Source: Clostridiales bacterium (GTDB lineage Bacteria > Bacillota > Clostridia > Christensenellales > Aristaeellaceae). Taken from it: a stretch of DNA of 55,804 bases. A program made the translations under genes and the position numbers. The notes under the pieces were generated by a model, which worked only from the letters and a program-made list of their open reading frames with translations, was not told the origin of the DNA and made no database searches. Within the stretch, counting starts at the first letter, position 1, and each line of letters begins with the position of its first letter. The DNA lies in the NCBI GenBank assembly GCA_022787165.1, contig JALFVL010000008.1, positions 1 through 55,804 on the forward strand, in the 5' to 3' direction. This document shows positions 26,765 through 35,803 of this stretch, one piece after another.

Positions 26765-28219
26765 ATGAAGAAGATCATTTCTTTTCTGATCGCTTTGTCT
26801 TTGGCGGCAGGCGCAGCCTTCGCCATGGCAGAGGAGATCGTGTATACCGCGACGGTCACCAAGGCGATGACCATACGAGAGAAGAAATCCACCTCCGCCA
26901 AAAAGCTGGGCAGCGTGGAGGCCGGCGAGTTCATCAACATCATCGAATATGAGGAGACCTGGACGCGCATCGAGAAGGACGGTGTGAAGGGCTACATCCT
27001 CTCCAAGAACGTGGAGGATCTGGCGAACGCGGCAGGCTACAACGACGAGGCGGAGGCGCTCTATCTCGGCGTGGCCAGTAAGGCGCTGACCATCCGCGCG
27101 CAGATGAGCCGCTCGGCCAAGAAGCTCAATTCGCTCATCGAGGGCGAGACGGTGTATATCCTGGAGCTGGGCGAGGAGTGGTTCCGCGTCGTCAAGCAGG
27201 GCATCGAGGGCTATGTGCTCGCCAGCCCTATCACGGATCTGAAGCCCGCGCACGAGGGGATCGAGCTGCCCGCGGAGTTTATTCCGCCGCCCCCGTTTGA
27301 GGCCGTCTATACCGCGACGGCGGACGTCAACCTCTCCATCCGCAAGGAGATGGACGCCGATTCCCGCCTGCTGGGCACGGTCTACGAAAACGAGGACGTC
27401 GAGGTCATGGAGATCGGGGGTGACTGGGCGCATGTGCGCAAGGGCGACGCGGAGGGCTATGTCCGCGCCGATCACCTGCGCTATTACAAGCGCCTGGATC
27501 CCTATGGCCCTTACCTGCCGGGCGTCGTCTGGTACCCCTACGCGGCCCGGGCGATTGGCGAGGTTGAGCTTTTCGCAGAGGAGACCGGCGAGCTGCTGCG
27601 CACCGTGCCCTCCGGCTCGATCATGGCGGTTTCGGCGCTCAACGAGGAGCTGGCCGTGACGCTGCCCTATGACCGCATCACCGCGCGCATCCAGGCGACG
27701 GGCGCGCTCGAGCTGGAGCCCGTGCTCCCATGGGACGAGGCGCAAAACGGCGACCTGATCGCGGTCTTTTCCACCTACTACGACCCGGCGCAGGAGACCT
27801 CCGCGCAAATCGGACGCCTGCACAACATCCGCCAGGGCGTCGAGCGGCTCGACGATGTGATCGTCGGCGCCGGAGAAAAGTTCTATTTCAACGACTTCTG
27901 CGCGCCCTACACGAAGGCCAACGGCTATCTTGAGGGCCCGATCGTCAACTATGTCTCCAGCCAGAAGCTGGGCTACGGCGGCGGCATCTGTCAGGTCTCC
28001 ACGACGCTCTACAACGCCATTTTGCAGATTCCCATCGAGGTCATCAAGCAGCAGGTGCATTCCTCCTATGGCATCTCCTATGTGCCGCTTGATATGGACG
28101 CCGCGGTCGGCAACGGCAACATCGACCTTCGTCTGCGCAATTCGCTGCCCTATGACGTGCGCTTTGCGCTCCAGGCGGAGGGCGGCGTGCTGACCGTGCG
28201 CGTGTACAGGGCCAGCTGA
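26765..28219 (+). CDS. Secreted SH3b-VanW protein, copy 1
   Basis: 484 aa. The ATG at 26765 gives a signal peptide (MKKIISFLIALSLAAGAAFA). Three bacterial SH3 repeats follow at about 25-80, 95-150 and 178-235, each with the pattern (T)xxTIRxxxSxxAKxLGxxxxGE...G(Y). A VanW domain covers about residues 300-480 with GEKFYFNDFCAPYTKANGY and LGYGGGICQVSTTLYNAI. VanW domains occur in vancomycin-resistance clusters and many cell-wall proteins of Clostridia, but their activity is not settled; the SH3 repeats suggest peptidoglycan binding. Its stop overlaps the start of copy 2 (TGATG). Confidence 0.88.
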   Translation: MKKIISFLIALSLAAGAAFAMAEEIVYTATVTKAMTIREKKSTSAKKLGSVEAGEFINIIEYEETWTRIEKDGVKGYILSKNVEDLANAAGYNDEAEALYLGVASKALTIRAQMSRSAKKLNSLIEGETVYILELGEEWFRVVKQGIEGYVLASPITDLKPAHEGIELPAEFIPPPPFEAVYTATADVNLSIRKEMDADSRLLGTVYENEDVEVMEIGGDWAHVRKGDAEGYVRADHLRYYKRLDPYGPYLPGVVWYPYAARAIGEVELFAEETGELLRTVPSGSIMAVSALNEELAVTLPYDRITARIQATGALELEPVLPWDEAQNGDLIAVFSTYYDPAQETSAQIGRLHNIRQGVERLDDVIVGAGEKFYFNDFCAPYTKANGYLEGPIVNYVSSQKLGYGGGICQVSTTLYNAILQIPIEVIKQQVHSSYGISYVPLDMDAAVGNGNIDLRLRNSLPYDVRFALQAEGGVLTVRVYRAS

Positions 28220-29259
28220 TGCGCGGCAAGGGCGCGCGCGTGGGCGCGTTGATGCTCGCCGCGCTGCTGGCGCTGGGCGCGCCGGCGACGATATGCGCGC
28301 AGGAGGCGACGGCGCAGGAGGCGGACGCGCAGGAGGCAGAGGAGGCCGCCGAATACTACGGTGTCATCGGCGCCCGCATGACCGTGCACAAGCGGGGCAG
28401 CGAGGATTCGCCCTCGCTGGGCATGATCGAGGCGGGCACGGTCGTCGACGTCTACGTCAAGGGCAGAACCTGGACGCGCATCGACTTTGACGGCCAGCCG
28501 GGTTATGTGCTGACCAAATATGTCGAGCGTGTGCAGCGCAAAAACCCGTTCGACGGGCCGATGCCCGGCGTCAGCACACATGTGGCCGTGGGCTATGTGC
28601 TCTCGGACACGAGCTTTAAGCCGGAGGGCTACAACTATCCCATCGCGATCAGCGCGGGCTCGTGGCTTTCCATCGAGGAGATCGCCGATGGGCGCGCGTA
28701 TTTTCCCTATCGCCGGCTTGAGGACAACATGAGCGTCAGCGTCGACAAATTGAAGCTCTTTGAGTTTGTCCCCTGGGACGAGGCGCAGCCGGGCGACCTG
28801 CTCTATGCCTTTACGACCTTCTTTACGACCAGCACGAACAAGGAAGGCAACGCCGGGCGGCTCTACAACATCGACCTGGCGAGCGAGCGGCTGACGGACA
28901 TCCGCGTGCGCGAGGGGGAGAGCTTCTCCTTCAACGCGGTCTGCGGGCCCTATACCAGGGAAAACGGCTATCGCTCCGCGCCGATTCTCTCCGGCGAGAG
29001 CAGCATGGGCTATGGCGGCGGCGTCTGCCAGGTTTGCAGCACGCTGTACAACATCGTGCTGCGCGTTCCGGCGGTCATCGAGGAGATGAACTGGCATTCG
29101 CAGGCGGGCACGAGCTACCTGCCCGCGGGCTTTGACGCGACCGTCAGCAACACGAAGGACATGGTCTTTCGCAACGTGCTGCCCTATGATCTGCGCATCG
29201 AGTTTGAAACCCTGAACGGCGTGATGACGGCGTTCCTGTTCAGGGATTATGAGGATTGA
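28219..29259 (+). CDS. Secreted SH3b-VanW protein, copy 2
   Basis: 346 aa. Signal peptide up to about residue 28 (ALGAPATICA), then a run rich in Ala, Glu and Gln (QEATAQEADAQEAEEAA), one SH3-like repeat (about 47-100) and a VanW domain with GESFSFNAVCGPYTRENGYR near residue 232 and MGYGGGVCQVCSTLYNIVL. It is a shortened paralogue of the preceding gene with one SH3 repeat instead of three, and is translationally coupled to it. It probably works in the cell envelope. surE follows after 12 nt. Confidence 0.87.
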   Translation: MRGKGARVGALMLAALLALGAPATICAQEATAQEADAQEAEEAAEYYGVIGARMTVHKRGSEDSPSLGMIEAGTVVDVYVKGRTWTRIDFDGQPGYVLTKYVERVQRKNPFDGPMPGVSTHVAVGYVLSDTSFKPEGYNYPIAISAGSWLSIEEIADGRAYFPYRRLEDNMSVSVDKLKLFEFVPWDEAQPGDLLYAFTTFFTTSTNKEGNAGRLYNIDLASERLTDIRVREGESFSFNAVCGPYTRENGYRSAPILSGESSMGYGGGVCQVCSTLYNIVLRVPAVIEEMNWHSQAGTSYLPAGFDATVSNTKDMVFRNVLPYDLRIEFETLNGVMTAFLFRDYED

Positions 29260-29271
29260 CCAGGAGGCTGT

Positions 29272-30018
29272 ATGCGGATTCTGATTTCCAATGACGACGG
29301 CATCTTCGCGCCCGGCATCGCAGCGCTGGTGCGCGCCTTTTCCGCAGCGGGACATGAGGTTTTTGTCGTCGCGCCGGACGCGCAGCGCTCGGCGGCGAGC
29401 CACAGCATGACGCTGAGCGCGCCGCTGTACGTGCGCGAGGAGCGGCTTGAGGGCGCGGCGCGCGCCTGGGCGGCCAGCGGCACGCCGGTCGACTGCGTGA
29501 AGCTCGGCCTGCATACGCTCTGCCCGCAGGCGGAGCTCGTCGTCTCCGGCGTCAACCACGGCTACAACGCGGGCATCGACGTGCTCTATTCCGGCACGGT
29601 GGCCGCCGCGATGGAGGGCGCGCTCAACGGCCGGCCGGCCATCGCCGTTTCCCTCTCGCCCCGGCGCGAGGATACCTACGACCTCGCGGCAGAGCTGGCG
29701 GTGCGGATGCTCGAGCATCTGCGCGAGCATCCGCTGCCGAGGCGAACGGTGCTCAACCTCAACTATCCGGCGGCGGACAGGGCGCTGGGCGTTCGGGTCG
29801 TGCCGGCGGCAAACTCGAGCTACACGGAGCGCTATGTGCCCGATGTCGATGATCAGGGGCGGCCCTGCTATCGCGTGCAGGGCACGCAGGACCCGCTTGA
29901 GCCGGGCGATGACGATTGCTCCCTGCTCGCGCAGGGCTACGCGACTGTGACCCTGTTGGGGCCTGATCTGACGAACGCGGAGGCCACAGCGGCATTTAAG
30001 ACCGATATGAACGCCTGA
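29272..30018 (+). CDS. surE: 5'/3'-nucleotidase SurE
   Basis: Divalent-metal nucleoside monophosphatase of the SurE family. 248 aa: the N terminus MRILISNDDGIFAPGI contains the metal-binding Asp8-Asp9, followed by VVAPDAQRSAASHSMTL, GTPVDCVKLGL, VSGVNHGYNAGIDVLYSGTVAAAMEG, all family signatures. AGGAGG is 6 nt upstream. It is the last gene of a three-gene unit with the VanW proteins. Confidence 0.95.
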   Translation: MRILISNDDGIFAPGIAALVRAFSAAGHEVFVVAPDAQRSAASHSMTLSAPLYVREERLEGAARAWAASGTPVDCVKLGLHTLCPQAELVVSGVNHGYNAGIDVLYSGTVAAAMEGALNGRPAIAVSLSPRREDTYDLAAELAVRMLEHLREHPLPRRTVLNLNYPAADRALGVRVVPAANSSYTERYVPDVDDQGRPCYRVQGTQDPLEPGDDDCSLLAQGYATVTLLGPDLTNAEATAAFKTDMNA

Positions 30019-30032
30019 AATGATGAAAATGT

Positions 30033-30064
30033 TGCAAGAAGAGCGATTCTTCTTGCATTTTTTT
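30033..30064 (+). terminator. Terminator after surE
   Basis: TGCAAGAAGA and TCTTCTTGCA form a perfect 10-bp stem followed by seven T. Its 3' half doubles as the -35 of the next promoter. Confidence 0.9.
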
Positions 30065-30081
30065 GACTTGTCTGTTACAAT
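30053..30081 (+). promoter_or_regulatory. Promoter overlapping the surE terminator
   Basis: TTGCAT (30053-30058), 17 nt, TACAAT (30076-30081). The -35 lies in the terminator stem and T tract. Confidence 0.65.
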
Positions 30082-30126
30082 GGTGCCAGCAAAAAAGCCG
30101 CACAGGCTTCAGGAGGACGAAACCTT

Positions 30127-30993
30127 ATGCAGGATATGCAGGACATGCTGCGCCGGCTGAATCAGTCCGGCAAGCGTCTGAGCAAGGGACACAGGAAGAT
30201 CGCCGAATATATCGTCGAGCACTATGACAAGGCGGTCTTCATGACGGCAAGCAAGCTGGGCGAGAAGGTCGGCGTGAGCGAATCGACGGTCGTGCGCTTC
30301 GCCTCGGCGATGGGCTACGAGGGCTATCCGCAGCTTCAGCGGGCGCTTCAGGAGCTCGTGCGCCATTGGCTGACCGCCGTTCAGCGCTTTGAGATGGCGA
30401 CGGATATCGACCAGAGCGAGGTGCTGCGCACGGTGCTGCATGCCGATATGCAGAATATCCGCACCACGACCGAGGAGATCGACACCGCCGCGTTTGACGA
30501 GGTGGTCGACAAGATCATCGGCGCGCGCAACATCTACGTCATGGGCCTGCGCTCTGCGGCGCCGATCGCGCAGTTCCTGGCCTATTACCTCAACTTCATC
30601 TTCGACAACGTGCGCATCGTCTCCGAGGCGAGCGGCGACGTCTTCGAGCAGATCAGCCGCATCAACGAGAGCGACTTGCTCTTTGGCATCAGCTTCCCGC
30701 GCTATTCGACGCGAACCATCGAGGCGATGAGCTTTGCCAAGGCGCGCGGCTCACAGGTCGTCGGCCTGACAGACGGCCCGATGTCCCCCGTCTACGCGAC
30801 AAGCACGGTCTGCCTCACCGCGCGCACGGATATGGCCTCCTTCGTCGACTCGATGGCCGCGCCGCTTTCCGTGATCAACGCGCTGATTGTCGCGCTGGGC
30901 CTGCGCCGCAAGGAGGAGCTCTCCGAACACTTCAGGCTGATGGAAGGAATCTGGGATGAATACAGGGTCTATGTCGGAAAAGACCGCGCCTGA
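30127..30993 (+). CDS. MurR/RpiR-family transcriptional regulator
   Basis: 288 aa with an N-terminal HTH_6 domain (residues about 5-80; LSKGHRKIAEYIVEHYDKAVFMTASKLGEKVGVSESTVVRFASAMGYEGYPQLQRAL) and a C-terminal SIS domain (about 125-250; IYVMGLRSAAPIAQFLAYYLN, FGISFPRYSTRTIE) that senses a sugar phosphate. It is the first gene of a unit and overlaps the next gene by 38 nt, so its regulated set may include the flavoprotein and nucleoside kinase. No ligand can be named. Confidence 0.92.
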   Translation: MQDMQDMLRRLNQSGKRLSKGHRKIAEYIVEHYDKAVFMTASKLGEKVGVSESTVVRFASAMGYEGYPQLQRALQELVRHWLTAVQRFEMATDIDQSEVLRTVLHADMQNIRTTTEEIDTAAFDEVVDKIIGARNIYVMGLRSAAPIAQFLAYYLNFIFDNVRIVSEASGDVFEQISRINESDLLFGISFPRYSTRTIEAMSFAKARGSQVVGLTDGPMSPVYATSTVCLTARTDMASFVDSMAAPLSVINALIVALGLRRKEELSEHFRLMEGIWDEYRVYVGKDRA

Positions 30994-32224
30994 CGTACTC
31001 GTCATCGGCGGCGGCGCGGCGGGCATGATGGCTGCCCTGCAGGCCGCCTGGGCGGGCGCGCAGGTGCTGCTGCTGGAGAAGAACGAAAAGCTGGGCAAGA
31101 AGATCTATATCACCGGCAAGGGCCGCTGCAACGTGACGAACACCGCCGACGTGGAGGCGTTCATGCGCGAGGTGCCGCGCAACCCGAAGTTCCTGAGCGC
31201 GGCCGTGCGCCAGTTTGGGCATGAGGACGTCGTTTCGCTCCTTGAGATGCTCGGCACGCCGACGAAGGTCGAGCGCGGCGGGCGCGTCTTCCCCGTCAGC
31301 GACCACGCCAGCGACGTGACGCGCGCGCTGCACAGGGGCATGACGGAGGCCGGCGTGCAGGTGGAGCTCAATACCGCCGTTTCGCAGGTCCGCCGGGAGG
31401 GAGAGCGCTTTGCCGTTCAGCTCGCGCAGGGCGGCACGCTGCGCGCCAAATGCGTCATCGTCGCCACCGGCGGCATCAGCTACCCCTCGACCGGCTCGAC
31501 CGGCGATGGCTATGCCTTTGCCCGGGAGAACGGCCACAGCGTCACGCCGCTTCGGGGCGCGCTCGTGGGACTGACGATCGGCGAAAAATGGCCGCAGCTG
31601 CTCCAGGGGCTCTCGCTCAAGAACGTGCGCGTGAGCGCCCGGGACGGCAAAAAGAAGATCTTTGACGAGCTGGGCGAGATGCTCTTTACGCATTTTGGCG
31701 TCAGCGGGCCGCTGATTCTGACGCTGAGCAGCCACATGCCCGATGATCCCGCGCAGGCCGTCGTGACGCTGGACATGAAGCCTGCGCTCACGCCAGAGCA
31801 GGTCGATCTGCGGCTGCAAAGGGAGTTTGCCGAAAACGCGCGAAAGCAGCTCTCCTCCGTGCTGCTGACGCTGATGCCCGCGCGCATGGGGCCGGTGTTC
31901 GCGTCGCTGTGCGGCCTCTCGCCGGAGCTGCCCGTCGGGCAGATCACGCGGGAGCAGCGCCATGCGCTGGGGGCGATGCTCAAGGCGCTGCCGCTGCATA
32001 TCGACGGCGCGCGCCCTGTGGAGGAGGCAGTCGTCACCCGCGGCGGCGTGAATGTGCTGGAGGTCGTTCCGGGAAGCATGATGAGCAAGCTGACGCCCGG
32101 GCTGTTTTTCGCGGGCGAGGTGCTCGACGTGGACGCGCATACCGGCGGCTTCAACCTGCAAATCGCGTTTTCGACCGGCGCGCTTGCGGGCAAAAAGGCG
32201 GCGGAATTCGCGCTTGGGATGTGA
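30956..32224 (+). CDS. HI0933/YhiN-family FAD-dependent oxidoreductase
   Basis: 422-aa flavoprotein. N-terminal FAD-binding motif DVLVIGGGAAGMMAALQAA (about 14-32), GKGRCNVTNT, and a C-terminal GLFFAGEVLDVDAHTGGFNLQIAFSTG, diagnostic of the HI0933 family. The family is widespread and its reaction is poorly known; some members are annotated aminoacetone oxidase. The ATG at 30956 lies inside the RpiR gene with GGAAGGA upstream. Followed by the nucleoside kinase after 60 nt. Confidence 0.9.
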   Translation: MNTGSMSEKTAPDVLVIGGGAAGMMAALQAAWAGAQVLLLEKNEKLGKKIYITGKGRCNVTNTADVEAFMREVPRNPKFLSAAVRQFGHEDVVSLLEMLGTPTKVERGGRVFPVSDHASDVTRALHRGMTEAGVQVELNTAVSQVRREGERFAVQLAQGGTLRAKCVIVATGGISYPSTGSTGDGYAFARENGHSVTPLRGALVGLTIGEKWPQLLQGLSLKNVRVSARDGKKKIFDELGEMLFTHFGVSGPLILTLSSHMPDDPAQAVVTLDMKPALTPEQVDLRLQREFAENARKQLSSVLLTLMPARMGPVFASLCGLSPELPVGQITREQRHALGAMLKALPLHIDGARPVEEAVVTRGGVNVLEVVPGSMMSKLTPGLFFAGEVLDVDAHTGGFNLQIAFSTGALAGKKAAEFALGM

Positions 32225-32284
32225 CCGGCGCGACGGATGGGGCATATCGAATCAGAAGAGCATCATCAAACAGGGAGGATCGGC

Positions 32285-33757
32285 ATGGACGGACGCAACG
32301 AGGAGGATCGCCGCATCTATGAGCGAAGCGCGCGGCTGATCCTGCTGCTGGCGCTGCGCGAGGCGGCTCCGGGCGCAAGGGTGCGCTTTGAGCACAGCAT
32401 CGGGCGGGGCATCTATTTAAACGTCACCGGCGTGAGCCTGACGGCGGCGCTGGTGCGGCGCATCGAGGAGAAGATGCGCGAGGTCGTGCGGCGCGATCTG
32501 CCGATTGTCAAATCCCGCTTGACGCGGGAGCAGGCCATCGCCTATTTCGCCGCACAGGGGCAGGACGACACCGTCCGCCTGCTCGGCTACCGGCCATACG
32601 ACTATTTCGATGTCTACACCTGCGACGGGCTGAGCGAGTACTTCTACGGCGCGATGGCGGCCTCGACGGGGGAAATCGCGAGCTTCGCGCTGCGGTTTTA
32701 CTATCCCGGCATGGTGCTGCTGCTGCCGGGAAGGGATCTTTCCGGCCCGCCTGATCCGTTTGTCGAGCGGCCGCAGCTCATGCGCGCCTACGCCGAGGCG
32801 GGCGAATGCTCGAGGATTCTGGGCTGCGAGACGGCGGCCGATCTCAACGACATCATCGCCCGGGGCGGAGCGCGGGAATTCATCCGCGTGAGCGAGGCCA
32901 TGCAGGAGCGGACAATCGCGCAGATCGCGGAGCGCATCGTCGCCCGGGGTGCGCGCATCGTGTTTGTCGCGGGGCCGTCCTCGAGCGGCAAGACGACGTT
33001 CGCCAACCGGCTCGGCGTGCAGCTGCGCGTAAGCGGCAAGCGCCCCGTCGCGATTTCGCTGGACAATTACTACCGCAACCGCGGCGAGGTGCCGCTTGGG
33101 CCGGACGGAAAGCCCGATCTCGAATGCCTCGAATCGATCGACGTGCCGCTGTTCAACGAGCAGCTCGTCGAGCTGCTGGCCGGGCGCGAGGTGGAGCTGC
33201 CGCTCTACTCCTTTAAGACGAAGACGCGCGAGGAGAAAGGCGTGCGCCTGCGCGTGAGCGAGGATCAGGTGCTGATCGTCGAGGGCATCCACGGGCTCAA
33301 CGACGCGCTGAGCGCGGACATTCCCAGCGAGCTCAAATTCCGCGTCTATGTCAGCGCGCTGACGCAGCTCAACCTGGACAACCACAACCGCATCCGCACG
33401 ACGGACGTGCGATTGCTGCGGCGCATGGTGCGCGACCACAGGACGCGCGCGACCAGCGCGGTGGAGACGCTGGCCATGTGGGACAGCGTGCGCGCGGGCG
33501 AGGAGAGCTACATCTTCCCGTTCCAGGAGCGGGCGGACGTCATGTTCAATTCCTCGCTGCTCTATGAAATCGCCGTGCTCAAAAAATACGCCTATCCGAT
33601 GCTCAGGGCGATTCCGCCGCAGAGTCCGCATTACACGAGGGCGCGCAGGCTGGTGAAGTTCCTCAACTATTTCCTCGACTGCGGCGACGAGAGCGAGATT
33701 CCGCCGACGTCGATCCTGCGGGAATTCATCGGCGGCTGCACGTTCTACGGCGAATGA
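32285..33757 (+). CDS. Uridine kinase-like nucleoside kinase
   Basis: 490 aa. The ATG at 32285 follows GGGAGG. The N-terminal part (to about 200) resembles the TGS/threonyl-tRNA-synthetase-like editing region seen in this family (TGVSLTAALVRRIEEKMREVV and a repeated FY-rich stretch). The C-terminal P-loop kinase domain starts at GPSSSGKTTF (230-239) and contains SLDNYYRN, PLYSFKTKTREEKG and IVEGIHGLN. Such fusions are common in Clostridia; the true substrate is unproven. It ends the RpiR unit. Confidence 0.88.
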   Translation: MDGRNEEDRRIYERSARLILLLALREAAPGARVRFEHSIGRGIYLNVTGVSLTAALVRRIEEKMREVVRRDLPIVKSRLTREQAIAYFAAQGQDDTVRLLGYRPYDYFDVYTCDGLSEYFYGAMAASTGEIASFALRFYYPGMVLLLPGRDLSGPPDPFVERPQLMRAYAEAGECSRILGCETAADLNDIIARGGAREFIRVSEAMQERTIAQIAERIVARGARIVFVAGPSSSGKTTFANRLGVQLRVSGKRPVAISLDNYYRNRGEVPLGPDGKPDLECLESIDVPLFNEQLVELLAGREVELPLYSFKTKTREEKGVRLRVSEDQVLIVEGIHGLNDALSADIPSELKFRVYVSALTQLNLDNHNRIRTTDVRLLRRMVRDHRTRATSAVETLAMWDSVRAGEESYIFPFQERADVMFNSSLLYEIAVLKKYAYPMLRAIPPQSPHYTRARRLVKFLNYFLDCGDESEIPPTSILREFIGGCTFYGE

Positions 33758-33774
33758 CGGCAGGCAGAATTTTC

Positions 33775-33804
33775 TTGTTGCCGGCGTCAAAAAACGTCTA
33801 TACT
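33775..33804 (+). promoter_or_regulatory. Promoter of the lipoprotein gene
   Basis: TTGTTG (33775-33780), 18 nt, TATACT (33799-33804); about 35 nt to the AAGGAGG-GTG start. Confidence 0.55.
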
Positions 33805-33847
33805 TTCGCCTCCTTCCGCGCACAATAGCGGCAAGGAGGCGAATTCA

Positions 33848-34393
33848 GTGAAAAAATGGATGTTGGCTCTGCTGTGCATGGCTGCGGCGAGCCTGGTGAT
33901 GAGCGGCTGCGCGGCGAATGCCAGCGGCACGACGGCGACAGCCGCGCCGCTGACGACGAACGCGCCCATGACGACCATGGAGCCCGCGACGGCCGAACCG
34001 ACGATGGCGGCGACGATTGCGCCGGAGGCGACGGCCAGCGCGCAGACGTCAATGACGCCCGCGGAGGCGGGCCGTCTGGCGGAGAAGATCAGCGAAGCTG
34101 TGGAGCGCATCAGCGAGGTCAATGACGCGGAGGTCGTCGTCAGCGAAAACCGCGTGCTGGTGGCCGTGGAGTTTGAGAACCAGTACAATGCAGGTCTCGA
34201 CGAGCGGATGAAGCAGACGATCATCGAGACGGTGCAGAAGGTCGACGACAGCCTGACGGACATCGAGGTCACGGATGACGACACGCTCTACGGGCAGGTC
34301 AAGGGTCTGGCGGAGCGCGTCGGCAAGGCGACCGGCCTTGACGAGCTGGCGGATGACTTCGGCGACCTGTGGGACAGAATCATCGGAAGATAA
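33848..34393 (+). CDS. YhcN/YlaJ-type lipoprotein
   Basis: 181 aa, GTG start preceded by AAGGAGG. Lipoprotein signal with the cleavage cysteine in LVMSGCAANAS (Cys22), a Thr/Ala/Pro-rich spacer (about 25-65), then a sporulation-lipoprotein-like domain: RLAEKISEAVERISEVNDAEVVVSENRVLVAVEF. YhcN/YlaJ members are found in spore formers, in the spore membrane. That this host sporulates is only suggested. Confidence 0.75.
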   Translation: MKKWMLALLCMAAASLVMSGCAANASGTTATAAPLTTNAPMTTMEPATAEPTMAATIAPEATASAQTSMTPAEAGRLAEKISEAVERISEVNDAEVVVSENRVLVAVEFENQYNAGLDERMKQTIIETVQKVDDSLTDIEVTDDDTLYGQVKGLAERVGKATGLDELADDFGDLWDRIIGR

Positions 34394-34407
34394 GCAAAGA
34401 AGCAGAC

Positions 34408-34450
34408 AGGCGCTGCGGCAGGAATCCCCTGCGGCAGCGCCTGATTTTTC
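34408..34450. terminator. Bidirectional terminator between convergent genes
   Basis: AGGCGCTGC/GCAGCGCCT with an inner GCAGG/CCTGC, followed by GATTTTTC on the plus strand. It serves the lipoprotein gene and possibly the decarboxylase gene. Confidence 0.75.
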
Positions 34451-34465
34451 TGCTGGTAGGCCGCC

Positions 34466-35803
34466 TCAAGCCCGGACGACCGAGACGGTCTCAATCCCGC
34501 AGCGGCAAAACACCTCAATCGCCTCCCGCGTGATGATTTCGCCCGAGACGGCGACGGGAATCGCCGGCGGGCAGGCGACGGTCGGCGCGCCGCAGATGCG
34601 TCCCAGCGCGTCCTGCGCGGGGAGCAGCTCCTGCGGGGCGAGCAGCGCCTGGCGGATGGAGCAGGCGCGCGGGGCGCGCACGACGGGCAGCGGCACGCGA
34701 GCGCGCGGCTTGCCCGCCTCGCCCGCGGCGAACAGCACGCGGTCAAAATCGGCCTCGCCGTTTTCCGGCGTCGCCATGAGGACGAGCGCGTCCTCGTCGG
34801 CGTATTCGCATTCGACGCCGCCTGCGCGCAGTCTCTGCGCGAGCTGTGTGCCTGTCAGGCCGCCGGAGGCCGCGTCGAGCGTCACGCGGAGCGGATCGGA
34901 GGGCAGCGTCCGCCAGCCCAGATCGCGCAAAGCGGCGCGCAGCGCGTCAAGCCGCGAGGCCGTCTCAGCGATGCGCCGGGGATAATCCCCCGCGAGCGCG
35001 GCGTTGCAAAGATCGAGCGAGGCCAGCGTCAGATAGGACGGGCTGGTCGAGCCGAAGAGCGCCATCGCCTGCTTGGCCTGCTGCGCCATGACGGCGGGCG
35101 CGCGGCGCGCGATGTGCAGATAGGCGCCGCCGGTCAGCACGGGGAGCGTCTTGTGCGCTGAATCGCAGCAGATGTCCGCGCCCAGGTCGAGCGGATGGCG
35201 CGAGGGGGAAAGAAAGCGCAGATAGGCGCCGTGCGCGTTGTCGACGGCCAGCAGCGTGCCATGCGCGTGGCAGACCTGCGCCAGCGCGGAGAGACCGGCC
35301 TCGCCGCCCAGGTAATCCGGGCTGGTGACATAGACGGCGGCGGGTGGCTCAGGCATCGCGCCCAGCACGCGCGCCAGCGCATCCGGCGTGATGGGGCAGG
35401 AGCACAGCGAGGCGCTGCTTTCCTCGGGCCAGAGCCACTGCACGTCGATATCCAGCAGCGCCGCAGCATAGACAAAGGCCTTATGCACGTTGCGCGCGGC
35501 GAGCACGACGGGCCGGCCGCTTTGCGGGCGGGCGAGCAGGCAGAGCTGCAGCATCGCGCGGATGCACTGGCTCGAGCCCTCCGTGCTGTATACGGTGCGC
35601 TGGCTGGAAAAGAGAGAGGCGGCGTTCGCCTCGCTCTGCGCGAGGATGCCGTCCGCCTCGTAGAGCGCGTCCGCCCCGGCGATCTCCGTGATGTCAAAGG
35701 CTTCGCAGCCTAAAGATGCCCGGCCTTTGTGACCGGGCATGTGCAGCCGCGCCGTGCCGGAGGCGGCGTAGCGCCTCACGAAATCCGCGACGGGCGTGTT
35801 CAT
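34466..35803 (-). CDS. Orn/Lys/Arg decarboxylase-family PLP enzyme
   Basis: 445 aa; a short form of the basic-amino-acid decarboxylase family (YaaO/SpeA-like), lacking the N-terminal wing domain. LHMPGHKGR near residue 20, TEGSSQCIRAML, AVDNAHGAYLRF, and the PLP lysine Lys218 in DSAHKTLPVLTGGAY are visible. The ATG at 35803 overlaps the stop of the SCIFF maturase as ATGA, with AAGGAG upstream, so it is cotranscribed with that gene. Product probably a polyamine precursor; which amino acid it uses is not shown. The last gene of the SCIFF unit. Confidence 0.88.
   Translation of the reverse strand: MNTPVADFVRRYAASGTARLHMPGHKGRASLGCEAFDITEIAGADALYEADGILAQSEANAASLFSSQRTVYSTEGSSQCIRAMLQLCLLARPQSGRPVVLAARNVHKAFVYAAALLDIDVQWLWPEESSASLCSCPITPDALARVLGAMPEPPAAVYVTSPDYLGGEAGLSALAQVCHAHGTLLAVDNAHGAYLRFLSPSRHPLDLGADICCDSAHKTLPVLTGGAYLHIARRAPAVMAQQAKQAMALFGSTSPSYLTLASLDLCNAALAGDYPRRIAETASRLDALRAALRDLGWRTLPSDPLRVTLDAASGGLTGTQLAQRLRAGGVECEYADEDALVLMATPENGEADFDRVLFAAGEAGKPRARVPLPVVRAPRACSIRQALLAPQELLPAQDALGRICGAPTVACPPAIPVAVSGEIITREAIEVFCRCGIETVSVVRA

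Noticed and set aside
32237-32284. Longer N termini for several genes (for example kinase from 32237, decarboxylase from 35977, Cas7 from 51481)
   Set aside because: In each case the inner start has a good ribosome site and family-like N terminus; the extension lies in promoters or in the upstream gene.
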